From an uncultured Sphingomonadaceae bacterium (lineage in GTDB: Bacteria > Pseudomonadota > Alphaproteobacteria > Sphingomonadales > Sphingomonadaceae), in assembly GCA_947499975.1 (NCBI GenBank), contig CANMQE010000001.1, forward strand, positions 1,116,001 through 1,180,000: 64,000 nt of DNA, written 5' to 3'. Shown piece after piece: positions 29,431-38,522 of the stretch. Every line of letters starts with the position of its first letter. Position 1 is the first letter of the stretch. The notes below the pieces were generated by a model. It had not been told where the DNA came from. It searched no databases and saw only the letters and a list, made by a program, of their open reading frames with translations. Position numbers and translations under genes: made by a program.

Positions 29431-29470
29431 GAAGGCCAGTTACGCATCGAGCGTAGCTGGCCTTCTCATT
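29431..29470 (+). terminator. Terminator of the small transcription unit
   Basis: A 15-bp stem (GAAGGCCAGTTACGC with GCGTAGCTGGCCTTC, one G-U pair) with a 5-base loop, followed by TCATTTAT. A second small stem, GCGGTC/GACCGC, lies just upstream (29405-29421). Confidence 0.65.
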
Positions 29471-29481
29471 TATGGGGCTAG

Positions 29482-29745
29482 ATGAACGGTATGAAGCTGA
29501 AACGTTTTTATCCCTACTTGTCTGCGATCGCGCTGGGCGCGTTGCTTTTGGTTCCATTCTCAGCTTCACTCGATTTTCCGGCAAACCTTTTATTCCTTGT
29601 TCCGGCGGTATCTGCTGCATTACTCGCAGGTGCAATCAGCGCGCAGCCCAGAATTTGCGGCCACGGTTTAGTCATTTCTGACGGGATCTTTGTAGCACCA
29701 TGGGTTCGACGTCGTTGCCCCAAGTGCGGTCGCAAGGTCTATTGA
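29482..29745 (+). CDS. Small membrane protein with C-terminal Cys pair
   Basis: 87 residues. Two hydrophobic segments (PYLSAIALGALLLVPF and LLFLVPAVSAALLAGAI) followed by ICGHGLVISDGIFVAPWVRRRCPKCGRKVY; the CPKC motif plus one more Cys could bind a metal. Unknown family. Confidence 0.5.
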   Translation: MNGMKLKRFYPYLSAIALGALLLVPFSASLDFPANLLFLVPAVSAALLAGAISAQPRICGHGLVISDGIFVAPWVRRRCPKCGRKVY

Positions 29746-29793
29746 ACCGCGAAGCTCTTGCCTCTCCCCGCGTCGCCCACTAATCGCCTTCCC

Positions 29794-30867
29794 ATGAAAT
29801 TCGAGCATATCCAGCATCCCGCTCCCGTCCCCGGTGCCACCCGCGCGCAGGCCATTGCCGATCCCGGTTTCGGCAAGATCTTCACCGATCACATGGTGAT
29901 GATCGATTATGACGAGGGAGAAGGCTGGCACAATGCCACGCTCGGCCCGTGCGAACCCATTCCGCTGCATCCGGCCAGCAGCGTGCTGCACTACGCGCAG
30001 GAAATCTTCGAAGGGCTGAAGGCCTACAAGCTGGCCGATGGCTCGATGGCGCTGTTCCGCCCCGATGCCAATGCGAAGCGTTTCAACGCCAGCGCCCGCC
30101 GCCTCGCCATGCCGGAATTGCCGGAAGAGGTGTTCATCGAGGCGGTGAAGCAAGTGGTCCACAAGGATGCGGACTGGTTTCCCGGCGTTGAAGGCGGCTC
30201 GCTCTACATCCGCCCCTTCATGTTCGCGAACGAGCATTTCCTGGGCGTTCGTCCGGCCACGAAATACAAGTTTCTCGTGATCCTCTCGCCCGCCGGCAAT
30301 TACTTCAAATCCGGCGCGCCCGCCGTTTCGGTGTGGATCAGCGAATACACGCGCGCGGCCCCCGGCGGCACCGGCGCGGCGAAATGCGGCGGCAATTACG
30401 CCGCCAGCCTCGTCCCCACCGGAGAGGCTTTCGCCAAGGGGCACGACCAGGTGGTGTTCCTCGACGCGGCAGAGCACAAGTGGGTGGAGGAACTGGGCGG
30501 CATGAACCTGTTCTTCGTGTTCGACGATGGCCGCATGATCACGCCGCCGCTGGGCGGCACGATCCTGCCCGGCATCACTCGCGATTCGATCATGACCCTG
30601 GCCCGCGAACAGGGGCTGGACGTGCAGGAAGAGATGTATTCCATCGACCAGTGGGAAGCCGACGCCAAAAGCGGCAAGCTGCTGGAAACCTTCGCTTGCG
30701 GCACGGCTGCCGTGGTGACGGCGGTGGGCAAGGTGGCAGGCCGCGATGGCGAATTCACCATCGGGACCGGTGGGCCGGGGCAGACGACGTCGCGCCTACG
30801 TGAAAAGCTCGTCGGCATCCAGCGCGGCACGGTGGAAGACACGCACGGCTGGGTGATGCGGCTGTGA
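29794..30867 (+). CDS. ilvE: Branched-chain amino acid aminotransferase
   Basis: 357 residues from ATG at 29794. Fold-type IV PLP enzyme: Lys197 in GGTGAAKCGGNYAAS binds PLP, with FEGLKAYK and the EELGGMNLFFVF signature of the longer class II BCAT. It makes Leu, Ile and Val from keto acids with glutamate and would complement leuB. Confidence 0.96.
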   Translation: MKFEHIQHPAPVPGATRAQAIADPGFGKIFTDHMVMIDYDEGEGWHNATLGPCEPIPLHPASSVLHYAQEIFEGLKAYKLADGSMALFRPDANAKRFNASARRLAMPELPEEVFIEAVKQVVHKDADWFPGVEGGSLYIRPFMFANEHFLGVRPATKYKFLVILSPAGNYFKSGAPAVSVWISEYTRAAPGGTGAAKCGGNYAASLVPTGEAFAKGHDQVVFLDAAEHKWVEELGGMNLFFVFDDGRMITPPLGGTILPGITRDSIMTLAREQGLDVQEEMYSIDQWEADAKSGKLLETFACGTAAVVTAVGKVAGRDGEFTIGTGGPGQTTSRLREKLVGIQRGTVEDTHGWVMRL

Positions 30868-31187
30868 ACAGGATGCAGCTTTTCCGCGTCATCGCGCTGG
30901 TGGAAGGGGTGACAACCATCGCCCTGTTCCTGATCGCGATGCCGCTGAAATACTGGGCGGGCAATCCCGTGCTGGTGCCCCCTGTCGGCATGGCGCATGG
31001 CGTTGCCTGGCTGGCCTATGTGATGGGCATGGCGCTGTGCCTGCCCGGTTATCGCCTTTCTGCATGGCAGACGGCGCGCGTGTTCCTTTTCGCCCTGTTT
31101 CCCTTCGGCACTTTCATCAACGAGCCGATGCTGAAGCGCAAACAGGAACAGCGGGCACAGGCAGGGCGCGAACTGCTGCGCGCCTAG
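30864..31187 (+). CDS. DUF3817 membrane protein
   Basis: 107 residues from a GTG start that overlaps the ilvE stop by 4 bases. Three hydrophobic segments; the opening FRVIALVEGVTTIALFLIAMPLKY and MAHGVAWLAYV are typical of DUF3817. Function unknown. It is convergent with the GST gene (4-base overlap). Confidence 0.8.
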   Translation: MNRMQLFRVIALVEGVTTIALFLIAMPLKYWAGNPVLVPPVGMAHGVAWLAYVMGMALCLPGYRLSAWQTARVFLFALFPFGTFINEPMLKRKQEQRAQAGRELLRA

Positions 31188-31816
31188 AGCGCCATCGCAA
31201 TCGGTGCATCGCCCGGCTTCCACGGCTTCTCTCGCTGCATCACCGTCTTGAACAGGGGCGATTCCAAGTGACCTGCAAGCCATTTGTGCACATGCGGCAG
31301 ATCCAGGCCATCGAACCAGTCGCGATCGTGATTGGCGAACTGGCGAATGAAGGGGAAGATCGCCACATCGGAAAGCCCGCGCTTCTCGCCACATAGCTGC
31401 CCGCCCTGCGCAATGCGCCCGTCCAGCTTTTGCAGGAATTCCAGCCCGCGTTCGCGGTGCGGCAGCGGGTCGCAATCGTCGTAGCGGTTGGGATATTTGT
31501 AATGGTCCAGCGCATGCTTGAACGGGCCGTCGTTCTCCGCGATCAGTTCGGGATCGTCCCGTTCCAGCCAGCCTTCGGGGTCATTGCGGGAAAGCGCCCA
31601 GCGCATCACCTCGATGCTTTCGTCGATCACCGTTCCATCGGCCAGCACCAGCACCGGTACCGTGCCCTTGGGTGAGGCATCCAGCATCGCCTGCGGCTTG
31701 TCCGACAGTTTCACCTCGCGCAGTGCGCACGGGTTCTCGCTCACCACCAGCGCCAGGCGACCGCGCATGGCATAGGGGCATCGGCGAAAGCTGTAGAGTG
31801 TGCGCTCAGTCGTCAT
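31184..31816 (-). CDS. Glutathione S-transferase family protein
   Basis: 210 residues. Thioredoxin-fold N-terminus with [15 protein letters not shown] (Cys at about 14, as in glutaredoxin-2/omega types) and the GTVPVLVL cis-proline loop, then an all-helical C-terminal domain. It overlaps the trhO stop by 11 bases. The substrate is unknown. Confidence 0.88.
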   Translation of the reverse strand: MTTERTLYSFRRCPYAMRGRLALVVSENPCALREVKLSDKPQAMLDASPKGTVPVLVLADGTVIDESIEVMRWALSRNDPEGWLERDDPELIAENDGPFKHALDHYKYPNRYDDCDPLPHRERGLEFLQKLDGRIAQGGQLCGEKRGLSDVAIFPFIRQFANHDRDWFDGLDLPHVHKWLAGHLESPLFKTVMQREKPWKPGDAPIAMAL

Positions 31817-32798
31817 CGTGATCCTTGTTTGCCGGATCCTTGTTCACGGGCAGGACGGCCCCGACGTGGGCACGCCCTTCCACCGCCGCAAGCTCTTCCT
31901 GCCGGTGCCGCTCGCGGTAGGCGGCGCGCTGCTCGTCCGTACGCTCCGCATAACAGGCGGGGCAGCTTGCGCCTTCCTCATACAGCGGGGACGCCTGATC
32001 CTCAGGGCTGACCGGACGGCGGCAGGCGAAGCACAGGCCATAGGTGCCCGGCGCAAGCCCGTGGCTGACGCTGACGCGCTGATCGAAGACGAAGCACTCC
32101 CCGCGCCACATGCTGAGTTCCTCCGGCACGGTTTCCAGGTATTTCAGGATGCCGCCGTTCAGGTGATAAACCTCCTCGACACCCTCGGCCTTCAGGAAAG
32201 CGGTGCTCTTCTCGCAGCGGATGCCGCCGGTGCAATACATCGCCACCTTCGGCGTTTTGCCTTCGCCCAGCAGCCACTCCCGCTCTTCCCGAAACCACTT
32301 GGGAAAGTCGCGGAAACTGGCGGTTTCAGGATCGATCGCGCCTTCGAACCGGCCCACGGCCACCTCGTAATCGTTGCGCGTGTCGATCACGATGGTGTCG
32401 GGATCGGCGATCAGCGCGTTCCAGTCCTGCGGATCGACATAGGTGCCCGCATTGTGCGCCGGGTCCAGATCGCCCTGCCCCATCGTCACGATCTCGCGCT
32501 TCAGCCGAACCTTCGTCCGGTGGAAGGGCATGGTGGTAGCGCCGGAGAACTTCACCTCGATATCCTCGCACCCGGGCAGCGTGCGGATATGATCCAGCAC
32601 GCGATCAAGGCCGTCGGGCGATCCGGCGATGGTGCCGTTGATGCCTTCGTTCGCCAGCAGCAGCGTGCCCCTGACGCCGTTTTCCCGGCACGCCTGCAAC
32701 AGCGGCAGGCGCAGCGCAGCGGGATCGGCAAAACTTGCGAACCGATAGAGTGCGGCGACGAGGATGGGCGCATTCTCGATGTTCCGGGGCGTATTCAT
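31806..32798 (-). CDS. trhO: tRNA uridine hydroxylation protein TrhO (rhodanese family)
   Basis: 330 residues from ATG at 32798. Features of YceA/TrhO: an N-terminal ferredoxin-like domain ([14 protein letters not shown]), a rhodanese domain with the active-site loop [11 protein letters not shown], and a C-terminal part with Cys pairs CFACRRP and CPAC. TrhO makes 5-hydroxyuridine at the tRNA wobble position with oxygen in other bacteria. The C-terminus carries a long charged tail. Confidence 0.92.
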   Translation of the reverse strand: MNTPRNIENAPILVAALYRFASFADPAALRLPLLQACRENGVRGTLLLANEGINGTIAGSPDGLDRVLDHIRTLPGCEDIEVKFSGATTMPFHRTKVRLKREIVTMGQGDLDPAHNAGTYVDPQDWNALIADPDTIVIDTRNDYEVAVGRFEGAIDPETASFRDFPKWFREEREWLLGEGKTPKVAMYCTGGIRCEKSTAFLKAEGVEEVYHLNGGILKYLETVPEELSMWRGECFVFDQRVSVSHGLAPGTYGLCFACRRPVSPEDQASPLYEEGASCPACYAERTDEQRAAYRERHRQEELAAVEGRAHVGAVLPVNKDPANKDHDDD

Positions 32799-32915
32799 GC
32801 GCAGCCCTTTAGCGCCCCGATGCCCCGCGTGCCAGATAGAGGCGCGGGCAAATATGGAACACATGGAACACTGTCCAAAGCAAAAAAGCGCCGATGTTTG
32901 ACCATCGCTGCACGA

Positions 32916-32989
32916 AGTGTAACTTTCCGGCCAATAGCGTCACGTTCGAGAGGAAAAGCGTGACTGTCCCGGCGCGGGAGTGTCACCTT
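32916..32989 (+). repeat. Four-copy AGYGTNACNTT array with ~21-base spacing
   Basis: Copies start at 32916 (AGTGTAACTTT), 32936 (AGCGTCACGTT), 32957 (AGCGTGACTGT) and 32979 (AGTGTCACCTT), 20, 21 and 22 bases apart, so all face the same side of the helix. It lies in the 372-base gene-free gap between trhO and the CaCA exchanger, next to two copies of TGGAACAC (about 32854-32870). Could be a protein-binding array or a dispersed repeat of the genome. Confidence 0.5.
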
Positions 32990-33170
32990 GGGCGCGCAAG
33001 GCAGGCGAGTATCGAAGAGAAGGGCGACATGCATGACTGTGCGGGTTCGCACAGGCGCCACAAGGTAGGAAAGAAGGCGGGCCTGGCAGGCTAACGCACT
33101 ACGTGGCTCGCAGAGGCCAGCGAGGAACCGGCCATGCAATTCGCAGCTTCGCAGAGGTGAGCGAAACTGT

Positions 33171-34208
33171 TTACCCCAGGGATGCCTGGAGCGTTGCGGC
33201 GCCCACCCACAGAGCGATCAGGATAACGCTTTCCCATCCGATACCCCCCGGTCCCTGCCTCTCGCGTCGCAGCAAGCCGATAAGCAGAACTGCTGTCATA
33301 ACGAGAACCAGCGCCATCCAGAATACCGTGCGCTGCGAGATCGCGTGGTAGATCGAGCCGTCGCGATAGGCGATGTCGCTGGAGGCGATGAAAAGCGCGT
33401 CGAACATGTTGCCGCCGATGATTCCGCCGATGGCAAGCTGCAAGGCGCCGCGCCTCACCGCAGCAATCGTGGTCACCAGTTCTGGCAGGGAGGTGACGAT
33501 AGCGGTTCCCAACGCTCCGACCACGCCCTGCGAGATTCCGAGCCTGCTTGAAAGTTCGATGCCCGTCTCGCCAACCACCCACCCCGAGAGGCCGACAATG
33601 ATCGTCAAGGTGCCGAATAGCGCGCCGATCAGCCACAGGGATCTGTGGTCCTCGCTCTGGTCGTCCTGTTCGTCCCGCGTCGCACCGGTGTTCCGTGCAA
33701 GCCACATCGGCCGCTCGTGGATCTTGTGCGCGTTGTAGAGGCCGACAAGATAGGTTCCGACCAGCACCGGAGTGAGGGGATTGATGGCCCAGACGGAGAA
33801 TGCGGGTGTCGCCCATGCCATGATGGGGAGAGCGACCAGCAACATCAGAACGGTTGCCTGGCCCAGATTGACCGCACTAGCCGCAGCATGTTCCAGATTG
33901 ACCTTCCGGTAGGCTACGTCGGCAAGCGCCAGAAACATCGTCTGCGCGGCGATCCCGCCCAGTGCATTGGAAACTGCCAGATCGGCCGCGCCGGAAGCCG
34001 CAGTGGTCGTGGAGGTAACGATGCCCGCGATGCTTGTGCCTGCCCCAAGCAAGACCGAACCGACAAGTGCCTCGCCAAACCTCGTTCGATCGGCGATCGT
34101 GTCGGCATAGCCGGACATTTTCGTTCCCAGCAAGGCGATTATCAGCGCAGATCCTGCGAAGATCGCCAGAACTGCGGTGGTCGAGAACTGGGAAAGGTCT
34201 GGCAGCAT
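33171..34208 (-). CDS. Sodium/calcium exchanger family (CaCA) membrane protein
   Basis: 345 residues with about ten membrane segments in two halves. Each half has an alpha-repeat: FGEALVGSVLLGAGTSIAGIVT (residues about 44-66) and GAVGALGTAIVTSLPELVTTIAAV followed by IGGNMFDALF (about 232-270). It would exchange Ca2+ or another cation for Na+ or H+. The first repeat lacks the usual acidic residue, so ion preference is uncertain. Confidence 0.85.
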   Translation of the reverse strand: MLPDLSQFSTTAVLAIFAGSALIIALLGTKMSGYADTIADRTRFGEALVGSVLLGAGTSIAGIVTSTTTAASGAADLAVSNALGGIAAQTMFLALADVAYRKVNLEHAAASAVNLGQATVLMLLVALPIMAWATPAFSVWAINPLTPVLVGTYLVGLYNAHKIHERPMWLARNTGATRDEQDDQSEDHRSLWLIGALFGTLTIIVGLSGWVVGETGIELSSRLGISQGVVGALGTAIVTSLPELVTTIAAVRRGALQLAIGGIIGGNMFDALFIASSDIAYRDGSIYHAISQRTVFWMALVLVMTAVLLIGLLRRERQGPGGIGWESVILIALWVGAATLQASLG

Positions 34209-34342
34209 TTACCTCCGATTGGCTTGCGACTGGAAACGCAGGGAGGTTAGCAACTGTTCCGTTCGGCTCAGGGCTGATCATGGAAGCTTTCCACGCCCGC
34301 GTGATCCTGCAGGGGCACCTCCCTGCGATAGAGACTTGGAAA

Positions 34343-34367
34343 GGAACCAAAACTGCACGGGCACGTT
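34343..34367 (+). promoter_or_regulatory. EcfG-type general stress promoter
   Basis: GGAAC (34343-34347), 16 bases, CGTT (34364-34367): the alphaproteobacterial EcfG consensus. It ends 57 bases before the entericidin-like gene. Confidence 0.7.
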
Positions 34368-34424
34368 GGGACCAGAGCGGCGTGCTAGCGCAGGGACCGC
34401 AGTCCAAGGTACCGGAGAAAGAAC

Positions 34425-34559
34425 ATGAAGAAGTTTCTTACGATCTTTGCTTTTGGTGGCACGATGATGCTGCTGCCGGCTTGCAACACCATCGACGGTG
34501 CGGTTGACGACGTCGAATCCGTAGGTGATTGCGCCGACGGCGTAGAAGGCAACTGCTGA
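34425..34559 (+). CDS. Entericidin-like small lipoprotein
   Basis: 44 residues from ATG at 34425, with GGAGA eight bases upstream. A short signal (MKKFLTIFAFGGTMMLLPAC) has the lipobox LPAC at Cys20, then NTIDGAVDDVESVGD, the entericidin pattern. Two extra cysteines (DCADGVEGNC) form a tail not usual in the family. Entericidins are stress-induced cell-envelope lipoproteins (EcnB is RpoS-controlled in enterics); the EcfG-type promoter here is the alphaproteobacterial counterpart. Confidence 0.8.
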   Translation: MKKFLTIFAFGGTMMLLPACNTIDGAVDDVESVGDCADGVEGNC

Positions 34560-34588
34560 CCTTCGTCGCTTACGCACAAGCGAACAAC

Positions 34589-34616
34589 GAAAACGCCGCC
34601 TCCGGGCGGCGTTTTC
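34589..34616. terminator. Bidirectional intrinsic terminator
   Basis: GAAAACGCCGCC and GGCGGCGTTTTC form a perfect 12-bp stem around TCCG, with A and T runs at the outside. It serves the entericidin-like gene and the convergent oxidoreductase gene. Confidence 0.88.
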
Positions 34617-34652
34617 ATGTCTGGCGTCCGCCGGTCAACGACAGGGAGGGAA

Positions 34653-35660
34653 TTACCCTTCCATCGTCACCACGATCTTGCCCTTGGCGTGGCCGTTCTC
34701 CAGCTTTTCCATCGCATCGCCGATCTTGTCGAATGCAAAGGTCTCGTCGATCACGGGTGTCATTTGTCCGCGCTCTGCCAGCGTCACCAGATAGGTCAGC
34801 TCGCTGCCGCTGGGGTGCATGAAGAGATAGCGGTAATCGACGCCTTCCCCGCGAGCCTGCTTGCGCAGATCGCGGCTCATCGCCCAGAAGACTGCGGCAA
34901 GGCCATAGCGACCATTCAGATCCTGCGTCGCGGTGCGCGGCTCAGGCGTTCCCGCGATGGAAACGACGCGTCCGCCCTCCTTCACAACCTTGAAAGCGCG
35001 CGAAAGCGTGTCTCCGCCGATCAGGTCAAACGCGCCGTCGACGGGATCGATCACATTCTCGAACTTCTCGTTCTCGTAATCGACCACTTCATCAGCGCCC
35101 ATCTTCTCCACCAGCTCGCGCCCGCGGGAGGATGCGGTGGTGATGACATGCGCGCCCAGCGCCCTGGCAATCTGGATGGCAAAGGTACCCACGCCCCCCG
35201 TCCCGGCGGTGATCAGCACGCGGAAACCGGGGCCGACCTTCAATTCGTCACGCAGCGCCTGCAAGGCGGTGAGGCCGGCCAGCGGAATGGCGGCGGCCTG
35301 CTTGAAATCGAGCGAGGGCGGGATGGCGGCGAGATATTCTTCCTCCACCACGGCATATTCGGCAAAGGCGCCCATTTTCTCCTTCCCCAGCCGCGCGCAT
35401 ACGCGCGTGCCCACGGGAAAACGGCTTGCACCCCTGCCGTTGGCTTCCACCACTCCTGACAGTTCATTGCCCATGGTGATGGGCAGATCCAGCTTCAGTA
35501 TCGGCTTCAGCTTGCCTTCGCGGATCTTGTAATCGACGGGGTTCAAACCGGCGGCCTTCACCTTCACCAGCACCTGCCCCACGCCGGGCTTCGGCATGGA
35601 AACATCGCGCATCTGCGCCTTTTCGGCGTCACCATATCCGGTGAGTGTATAGGCTTTCAT
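34653..35660 (-). CDS. NADP-dependent zinc-free medium-chain oxidoreductase
   Basis: 335 residues from ATG at 35660. MDR superfamily, quinone-oxidoreductase type: the opening MKAYTLTGYGDAEKAQM, GLNPVDYKIREG, and the dinucleotide-binding GTGGVGTFAIQIARALGA followed by SSRGRELVEKMGADEVVDY. No zinc ligands. Likely reduces quinones or enones. Substrate not known. Confidence 0.88.
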   Translation of the reverse strand: MKAYTLTGYGDAEKAQMRDVSMPKPGVGQVLVKVKAAGLNPVDYKIREGKLKPILKLDLPITMGNELSGVVEANGRGASRFPVGTRVCARLGKEKMGAFAEYAVVEEEYLAAIPPSLDFKQAAAIPLAGLTALQALRDELKVGPGFRVLITAGTGGVGTFAIQIARALGAHVITTASSRGRELVEKMGADEVVDYENEKFENVIDPVDGAFDLIGGDTLSRAFKVVKEGGRVVSIAGTPEPRTATQDLNGRYGLAAVFWAMSRDLRKQARGEGVDYRYLFMHPSGSELTYLVTLAERGQMTPVIDETFAFDKIGDAMEKLENGHAKGKIVVTMEG

Positions 35661-35762
35661 GGCTGTCGCTCCGTCGCTTGTGTTGCCGGCAGGAGGATTG
35701 CCCTCCTGCCGATAACAACACATGCGCGAGGCGCGCCGTTCCCGCGCTGCCTGCCGTTACCG

Positions 35763-37436
35763 TCAGACGCTGTCGGGATAGATCGGGCGAATGTCGACGG
35801 GGATCGCTTCCATCCCGGCAATCGCGGCCTCGGCATGCTCGTCGAGGTGGGCGTATTTGTCGAAGAAGGCGATGGTGCCCTGGTAGTCGCCGGTGGCCTG
35901 CAGCATCAGTTCGGTGCGCAGCAGCTGCGTGATGCCGGAAACCAGCCGGTCCTCGTCGATAACGTAGTGCCCTGCGGTGTCGTCCCAGGCGTAGGCGCCG
36001 TAATCCAGCAGATAGCCGTATTGCGCCGCCGCGCCCTTCCCGTGCGCTTCCTCGATGCCGAAGCGCATGGAGCGGAACAGCCCTGCGACATAGGTGGCGA
36101 GAAGTTCGCTGCGCTGCGACGAAGGCAGTTCGCCGCGCTCCATCATGTAGAGGAGATTGTAGATCCCCATCACGTCGGCCTTGCTTTCCTCCAGCGCCGA
36201 ATACTGCTCGCGCAGCTGCGCGTTCACCGTGGTCTGCTGGCCGTTCACCGTGATCGTGCCCGGCCCCAGCGAGTGGCTGAGTTCGTGGAACAGGGTGAAC
36301 AGCTGCATGTAGCGGCGGCTGACCAGCGCGGCCTGTTCCTGTGCCAGCACCACGTCGGCGATGGGATCGAGGATGCGATCGAACTTCGCGCCCAGCACGT
36401 TCGACAGGATCACCTTCTTCGCGCCCTTGGCCTCGCGCACGCGCTCGTCATTGGGCAGGTTGAAGGCGATGGTCTGCACGCCGGGCACGTTGTCGCCGCC
36501 GCCGTGGATCTGGTCTGCCACGGCAATCGGGCTTTCAAAGCCGCGGGTGAAATTGTGATACTGCGGATCGATGGGCAGGTTGCCCTCCATATCGCGCAGG
36601 TATCCGACATAACGATCCAGCGCGGCGCTTTCTTCCGGGTTCTTCAGCGTCACGAAGCTCTCGAACGCGGTCTTCATGCCGTAGAGGCGGTCGGTGTAAA
36701 CCTCGTAGGGGCCAATCGCCACTTCGATGGGCGTATCTTCCAGGTCCATCCAAGCCATCTCGCTTTGGAAATAGTCGTCGGACAGGAAGCTGTCGGCGCG
36801 CAGGGAAAGGAAACGCTTGAGGCTGGGATTGGTGGTGATCTCGGACGCCTCGCGCAGCAATGCGGCGGCGGGCTGGAGAAACTCGGCATATTCCTGAGAA
36901 TAGGGCACGGCCACGAAGCCGTCACCCTGCCGCTTCACCACCGTATAGGGGCTCATCAAGGCATCGCGCTGGCCGGGATTGGCCTCCAGATAGGCGTCGA
37001 ATTCGGCGCGCGTCAGATCGGCGGGATAGAAGCCTGCACCTTCGGGCCATTCGCGCGCACCGTAGAACGGCTGGTTCTCGGCAATGGTGTCCCACGGGCC
37101 GAAATGCAGATCGAACATCTCCAGCATGGCGGGGTTGCCGAGGCGGGCGATTTCCTCGCGCAGGGCGGGCAGATTGCCGCCGCGCTGGCGCAGATAGATC
37201 TCGTCCATATAGCTGCTGGCCTCGATCAACAGGTTCACCACCTGCCGTTCTTCGGCAGAGAGGTAGGATGTGTCGGGCGACATATCGACATCGGCGATGC
37301 TGGCACGGCTGGCGGCCATGTCATACCCTCCGATTTCGCCAACGCCCTGGCCCATACTCTGGGTGGTGGGCGCGCAGGCGGCCAGCATGGCAACAGGTGC
37401 CGTGGCCAGGGAAAGCGCGATAAGGGTGCGACGCAT
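35763..37436 (-). CDS. M49-like dipeptidyl peptidase III family lipoprotein
   Basis: 557 residues from ATG at 37436, which gives a lipoprotein signal (MLAAC, Cys21). The zinc site is HELSH (384-388) with the third ligand in EESKAD (416-421). Family M49 normally has the hexapeptide HExxGH; the five-residue form with two spacers matches the pentapeptide type described for Caldithrix DPP III. It would cleave dipeptides from oligopeptides at the outer membrane or periplasm, next to other exported peptidases in this window. Confidence 0.8.
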   Translation of the reverse strand: MRRTLIALSLATAPVAMLAACAPTTQSMGQGVGEIGGYDMAASRASIADVDMSPDTSYLSAEERQVVNLLIEASSYMDEIYLRQRGGNLPALREEIARLGNPAMLEMFDLHFGPWDTIAENQPFYGAREWPEGAGFYPADLTRAEFDAYLEANPGQRDALMSPYTVVKRQGDGFVAVPYSQEYAEFLQPAAALLREASEITTNPSLKRFLSLRADSFLSDDYFQSEMAWMDLEDTPIEVAIGPYEVYTDRLYGMKTAFESFVTLKNPEESAALDRYVGYLRDMEGNLPIDPQYHNFTRGFESPIAVADQIHGGGDNVPGVQTIAFNLPNDERVREAKGAKKVILSNVLGAKFDRILDPIADVVLAQEQAALVSRRYMQLFTLFHELSHSLGPGTITVNGQQTTVNAQLREQYSALEESKADVMGIYNLLYMMERGELPSSQRSELLATYVAGLFRSMRFGIEEAHGKGAAAQYGYLLDYGAYAWDDTAGHYVIDEDRLVSGITQLLRTELMLQATGDYQGTIAFFDKYAHLDEHAEAAIAGMEAIPVDIRPIYPDSV

Positions 37437-37551
37437 GGGCGGAGAATCCTTCGTGTTGGCTACGGTAATGCTTACCGTCTTTGTTTCAGGCGCAAGCATC
37501 TACTCCAGCGCTTCGCTGGAGTCACGCGCGGCGCTTCGCTACTGCGGCAGG

Positions 37552-38019
37552 ATGGACGGGCAGACTGGCATGGATGATTTCGCCGCCATGGCCGGCAGTG
37601 CCGGCGGCAGGCTGGACCTGATATTGCGCAGCTTTGCGCGCATAACGGGCCAGCCGCTGGCCAGCGATGCTGGTGCCTTGTGGAGCGCGCCCTTCGCCGT
37701 GCTGGCGCACGATACGCAAGGCCCGCCGCGCTTCTTCTACGCCAATGCGCGCGCGCTGGCGCTTTTCAAACGTGATGCGGGTGCCATGATCGGCCTGCCC
37801 TCCCACCTTTCCGCACAGGTGGAAGCGCGAGAGGAACGCGCCGCCATGTTCGCGCGGCTGGAGGCGGATGACGTCGTGACCGACTACACCGGCATCCGCA
37901 TCGCAGCGGACGGCACGCGGTTTCGCATAAGTGACGCGGTGATCTGGAACCTGCGGGACGAAGCGGGCGCGCTGCACGGGCAGGCCGCGCGGATCGATCG
38001 GGTGGAGGCGCTGTCCTAG
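37552..38019 (+). CDS. MEKHLA-domain PAS-like protein
   Basis: 155 residues from ATG at 37552. Single domain: ITGQPLASDAGALWSAPFAVLAHDT, FFYANARALALFKRD, then the R-F-R-I-S-D-A-V-I-W-N-L end strands, as in MEKHLA proteins. Ligand unknown. Convergent with the next gene after 6 bases. Confidence 0.75.
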   Translation: MDGQTGMDDFAAMAGSAGGRLDLILRSFARITGQPLASDAGALWSAPFAVLAHDTQGPPRFFYANARALALFKRDAGAMIGLPSHLSAQVEAREERAAMFARLEADDVVTDYTGIRIAADGTRFRISDAVIWNLRDEAGALHGQAARIDRVEALS

Positions 38020-38025
38020 CGCGGA

Positions 38026-38481
38026 TCAGCCTGCGAAATCGGGAACGGGCCGCGCGTCGCTTGCCATGGCCCGCGTGGTCATCTCGCTCGCCTCTTCCCA
38101 TGCCTGCGCCATCAGCGCCTCTGCCAGCATGGCCTCCACCGGGTTCAGGCCATCGCGGGCGTGATCCAGCGCAGCGCTGGAATAAAGAAAGATGTTGCGC
38201 ACCGCCTCGCCCGTCTCGGGAACGCTGGCGCTGGCGTGCTGGCGCACATCTGCGGCCAGGTCCACCGCGATCCGGTGCGTGCCTGCATCGAGGCCCGAGA
38301 AACTATAATTGCCATCGGCATCGGTGGTGGTGACGGCGCCCAGCGCGGGGATCGAGACCTGCGCCCCTGCCACCGGTTGCGCGGCGGAATCGCGCACCGT
38401 GCCGGAAAGGTCGCCTGCATGTGCGGCGGCGGGCATGATAGAAAGCGCGAGGGCGCTGGCAAGAATGGCAATGCGGTTCAT
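38026..38481 (-). CDS. Secreted protein with carboxypeptidase-regulatory-like domain
   Basis: 151 residues. Signal peptide ([22 protein letters not shown]), then a beta-sandwich of the CarboxypepD_reg type (GDLSGTVRDSAAQPVAGAQVSI, TTTDADGNYSFSGLDAGTHRI). The helical C-terminus (MLAEALMAQAWEEASEMTTRAM) is unrelated. No enzyme site; probably a small periplasmic binding or scaffold protein. Confidence 0.7.
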   Translation of the reverse strand: MNRIAILASALALSIMPAAAHAGDLSGTVRDSAAQPVAGAQVSIPALGAVTTTDADGNYSFSGLDAGTHRIAVDLAADVRQHASASVPETGEAVRNIFLYSSAALDHARDGLNPVEAMLAEALMAQAWEEASEMTTRAMASDARPVPDFAG

Positions 38482-38522
38482 GCCCCGCCCTCAACACGGG
38501 CAATGTTACGCAAGTAAGACTC

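Noticed and set aside
32916..32989. Repeat array considered as a CRISPR
   Set aside because: Units of 11 bases at 21-base spacing are too short and too degenerate, and there are no cas genes in the window.
35690..35750. Possible EcfG promoter for the oxidoreductase (GGAAC-17-TGTT on the minus strand)
   Set aside because: The -10 box misses the conserved first C, so it is not called.
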